DNA of 8,776 bases from Oscillospiraceae bacterium (lineage in GTDB: Bacteria; Bacillota; Clostridia; Oscillospirales; Ruminococcaceae): assembly GCA_017394565.1 (NCBI GenBank), contig JAFPXW010000190.1:1-8776 (forward strand), read 5' to 3'. Under the pieces are notes generated by a model. The model worked only from the letters and a program-made list of their open reading frames with translations, did no database searches and had not been told where the DNA came from. Of the stretch, positions 7,121 to 8,776 are shown piece by piece (within the stretch, counting starts at the first letter, position 1; the number at the start of each line of letters is the position of its first letter). The position numbers were made by a program, and so were the translations under genes.

Positions 7121-7152
7121 TAAAAAGTAGGGGCTTCGCAATGGAAACCCCT
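7121..7152 (-). terminator. Rho-independent terminator after the VWA gene, abutting the CDF ribosome binding site
   Basis: On the minus strand AGGGGUUUC (7152-7144) pairs with GAAGCCCCU (7137-7129) over nine base pairs with one G-U, around a six-base loop, then two bases and UUUUU (7126-7122). It lies 24 bases after the VWA stop codon. Its U-tract runs directly into the CDF Shine-Dalgarno, and its 3' stem arm can pair instead with that Shine-Dalgarno region (CCCCUA 7133-7128 with UAGGGG 7122-7117). It may therefore act as a leader attenuator as well as a plain terminator. No separate CDF promoter was convincingly found in the 69-base gap. Confidence 0.78.
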
Positions 7153-7176
7153 GTGATTTTTGAATTCGGATCGTGA

Positions 7177-8776
7177 TTACATCTGTGCGTTGAACAGTGC
7201 AGAAAGCTTGTAGACAACGTCCTCAGAATTCGCATTGATGGTGGCAGCTTCGTTGATCTCGGAAAGCTCGGAGAGCTCGTTCAGGCTCTCATTATAGCTG
7301 ATCGTATAGACCGGGATGCTGTAGGCTTCCACGATATCGCGGATGTTGGACAGGCGGTTGCCGGTGTTGGTCTCGCCGTCGCTGAGAACGAACAGCATCA
7401 GCTTGGCATCCGGGATCTGCGCTTTCGATTCCTGAAGCATTTTCACGCCTTGCAGCACTGCGTCATAGGTGCAGGTCGCGCCGGCTGCTGTCAGATCCTG
7501 CACGGCGCCCGTGAAGTACGAACGCTGGTCGAGGTCAAACTGTGCGATCGGCAGGTTGATCGTGACATCGCTGCTGTAGGAAACCAACCCGATGTAGTTA
7601 TTGCTGTTGATGTACTGCGACGCGCTCAGGAGCGAGGCTTGCAGGCGGTTGAGCGGATCACCGCTCATACTGCCGGACACATCCGCCACGAAGACCGCAA
7701 CGACCGGCTTGCCAGAGTCCTTTTCTTCCTTCCAGAGCTGCTGGGCGTTCAGAAGTGTGACTGCATCAAACGCAGGCTCCGCCGCCTTGTAGGAATCCTT
7801 CTCATTGAAGCCATAGCGGCTCGCCGCGGACTGCTGGTCAGAGGACAGGCAGTACTCCGTAAAGGTCTTGAGGACTTCTTCCTTATCGGCGCCGATGCTG
7901 CCGACCTCGTACAGCGGGTTGTCGTGCCGTGCGCCGAACGGGTAGAATTCATATTTTTTCTGAAGTGTGGTGTCATTGATGTAGGTCTGGTACTCCATGA
8001 TGCAGGCATTGAGCGAACCGCTCTGCATCGCGCTGCGCATCTGCTGCGTCGTGTAGCAGACGAACGGCACGTTTGCCTGGAATTTCTGGAATTCGCCAAC
8101 AGCCGTTGCACTCAGCGGATCGTTGTTGTCAAAGCTGTAGAGCGAGGACACGAGGAAATTCAGACCTGTGGAGCTGGTGTAGGGATAGGTATAGCCCATC
8201 GAGACCTTGCCGTCCTGCGCAGCCTTTGTGATGGTTTCGATCGTGATCGAGCCGTAGTCGGCGGTCAGCGTCTTGACCGTATCACCAGATAGCAGGATGC
8301 CTGCGATATTGCCGACAAGGCGGTCGGTACCGTTCCGGGTGGAAAGCTCCGCACCGTTGGCTTCTGCCATCGTGCCCCACATGGAATTCGACGGCGTATA
8401 GGCATCCGGAAGATATTTGCCGGACACGATATAATCCGAGCCCATGCCGGACGAGATGCTGCGGACAGACACCGACATGGTCATGCCGGAGGACGTGCGG
8501 TTATGCTGTGCATTGAAGGACTTCGCCGCCTCGTTGAGCCATCCGTCCGTACCGGAGCCAGCCTTTTCGGGAGAGGCGAAAATTTCGATATTCACCTGTC
8601 CGTCGCCGGTAACGGTCAGCGGATATTCGTCGATGTCCGGCAGCGTATTCGCCAGGTCGTTTGCAGTGAAATCGACAGTTGCCTTGCGCGGCGTGCTTTC
8701 GGAAACGCTGACGTTGCGCAGGAGCTTGTCGAGCTTTCTGCCGGCTTCCTCCTCGGTGATCTCGTAGGAGGGCTTA
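7177..8776 (-). CDS. Substrate-binding and VWA domain fusion protein (5' end outside window)
   Basis: The frame is open to the right edge, so 532 codons are visible and the N-terminus, with any signal sequence, is missing. The GTG at 8595 has no ribosome binding site, and the 60 codons upstream read coherently, so it is not the start. Visible residues about 60-345 resemble a periplasmic-type binding protein of the ABC solute-binding fold, with a YPYTSSTGLNF segment at about 197-207. Residues about 357-530 form a VWA domain with a complete MIDAS: DVSGSMS (Asp365, Ser367, Ser369; codon at 7683-7681), Thr in AAGATCTYD (about 434) and LSDGETNTG (Asp466). VWA domains bind a divalent metal and mediate protein contacts. 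The combination matches a family usually annotated 'substrate-binding and VWA domain-containing protein', expected to be exported and surface-associated. Its ligand is unknown. A terminator follows the gene, separating it from the CDF transporter gene. Confidence 0.9.
   Translation of the reverse strand, partial: KPSYEITEEEAGRKLDKLLRNVSVSESTPRKATVDFTANDLANTLPDIDEYPLTVTGDGQVNIEIFASPEKAGSGTDGWLNEAAKSFNAQHNRTSSGMTMSVSVRSISSGMGSDYIVSGKYLPDAYTPSNSMWGTMAEANGAELSTRNGTDRLVGNIAGILLSGDTVKTLTADYGSITIETITKAAQDGKVSMGYTYPYTSSTGLNFLVSSLYSFDNNDPLSATAVGEFQKFQANVPFVCYTTQQMRSAMQSGSLNACIMEYQTYINDTTLQKKYEFYPFGARHDNPLYEVGSIGADKEEVLKTFTEYCLSSDQQSAASRYGFNEKDSYKAAEPAFDAVTLLNAQQLWKEEKDSGKPVVAVFVADVSGSMSGDPLNRLQASLLSASQYINSNNYIGLVSYSSDVTINLPIAQFDLDQRSYFTGAVQDLTAAGATCTYDAVLQGVKMLQESKAQIPDAKLMLFVLSDGETNTGNRLSNIRDIVEAYSIPVYTISYNESLNELSELSEINEAATINANSEDVVYKLSALFNAQM

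Overview
All recognisable genes in this window lie on the minus strand, so they read from right to left. The DNA looks moderately GC-rich (estimated by eye, roughly mid-50s percent). It has strong purine-rich Shine-Dalgarno sequences, tight gene packing and Rho-independent terminators. Together with the protein families present (a substrate-binding/VWA fusion, a divergent HSP90, DUF4026-like proteins and Thr/Glu/Pro-rich anchored proteins), this suggests a Gram-positive Clostridia-type bacterium, perhaps a Ruminococcus-like gut member. That taxonomic placement is inference. No phage, transposon, CRISPR, tRNA or rRNA signal was seen.

From right to left: (1) 8776-7177, the 3' 532 codons of a protein joining a periplasmic-binding-protein-like module to a VWA domain with a complete metal-binding (MIDAS) site, open at the right edge. 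(2) 7152-7121, a terminator for that gene whose U-tract abuts the ribosome binding site of the next gene. (3) 7107-5986, a cation diffusion facilitator (CDF) transporter with what appears to be a doubled cytoplasmic C-terminal domain, followed by a textbook terminator at 5949-5911. (4) A promoter at 5901-5873 that opens a compact operon: HSP90-family ATPase (5842-4067), a TPR-like helical protein (4046-2985), a second copy of that protein with an added C-terminal DUF4026/DUF2314-like half (2978-618), and a single-pass membrane protein with a Thr/Glu/Pro-rich tail (621-208). (5) After an 81-base gap, a 40-residue single-pass membrane peptide (126-4).

The most interesting unit is the HSP90 operon. 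A divergent bacterial HSP90 is followed at 20, 6 and -4 bases by two paralogous TPR-like proteins and a membrane-anchored protein. TPR proteins are classic HSP90 partners in eukaryotes, but bacterial HtpG usually lacks dedicated ones. The arrangement therefore suggests, without proving, a dedicated chaperone/co-chaperone module acting near the membrane. The CDF gene between the two terminators seems to be separate metal-export housekeeping. The VWA/binding-protein fusion is probably a cell-envelope protein. Its functional link to the HSP90 operon is unproven, and terminators separate them.
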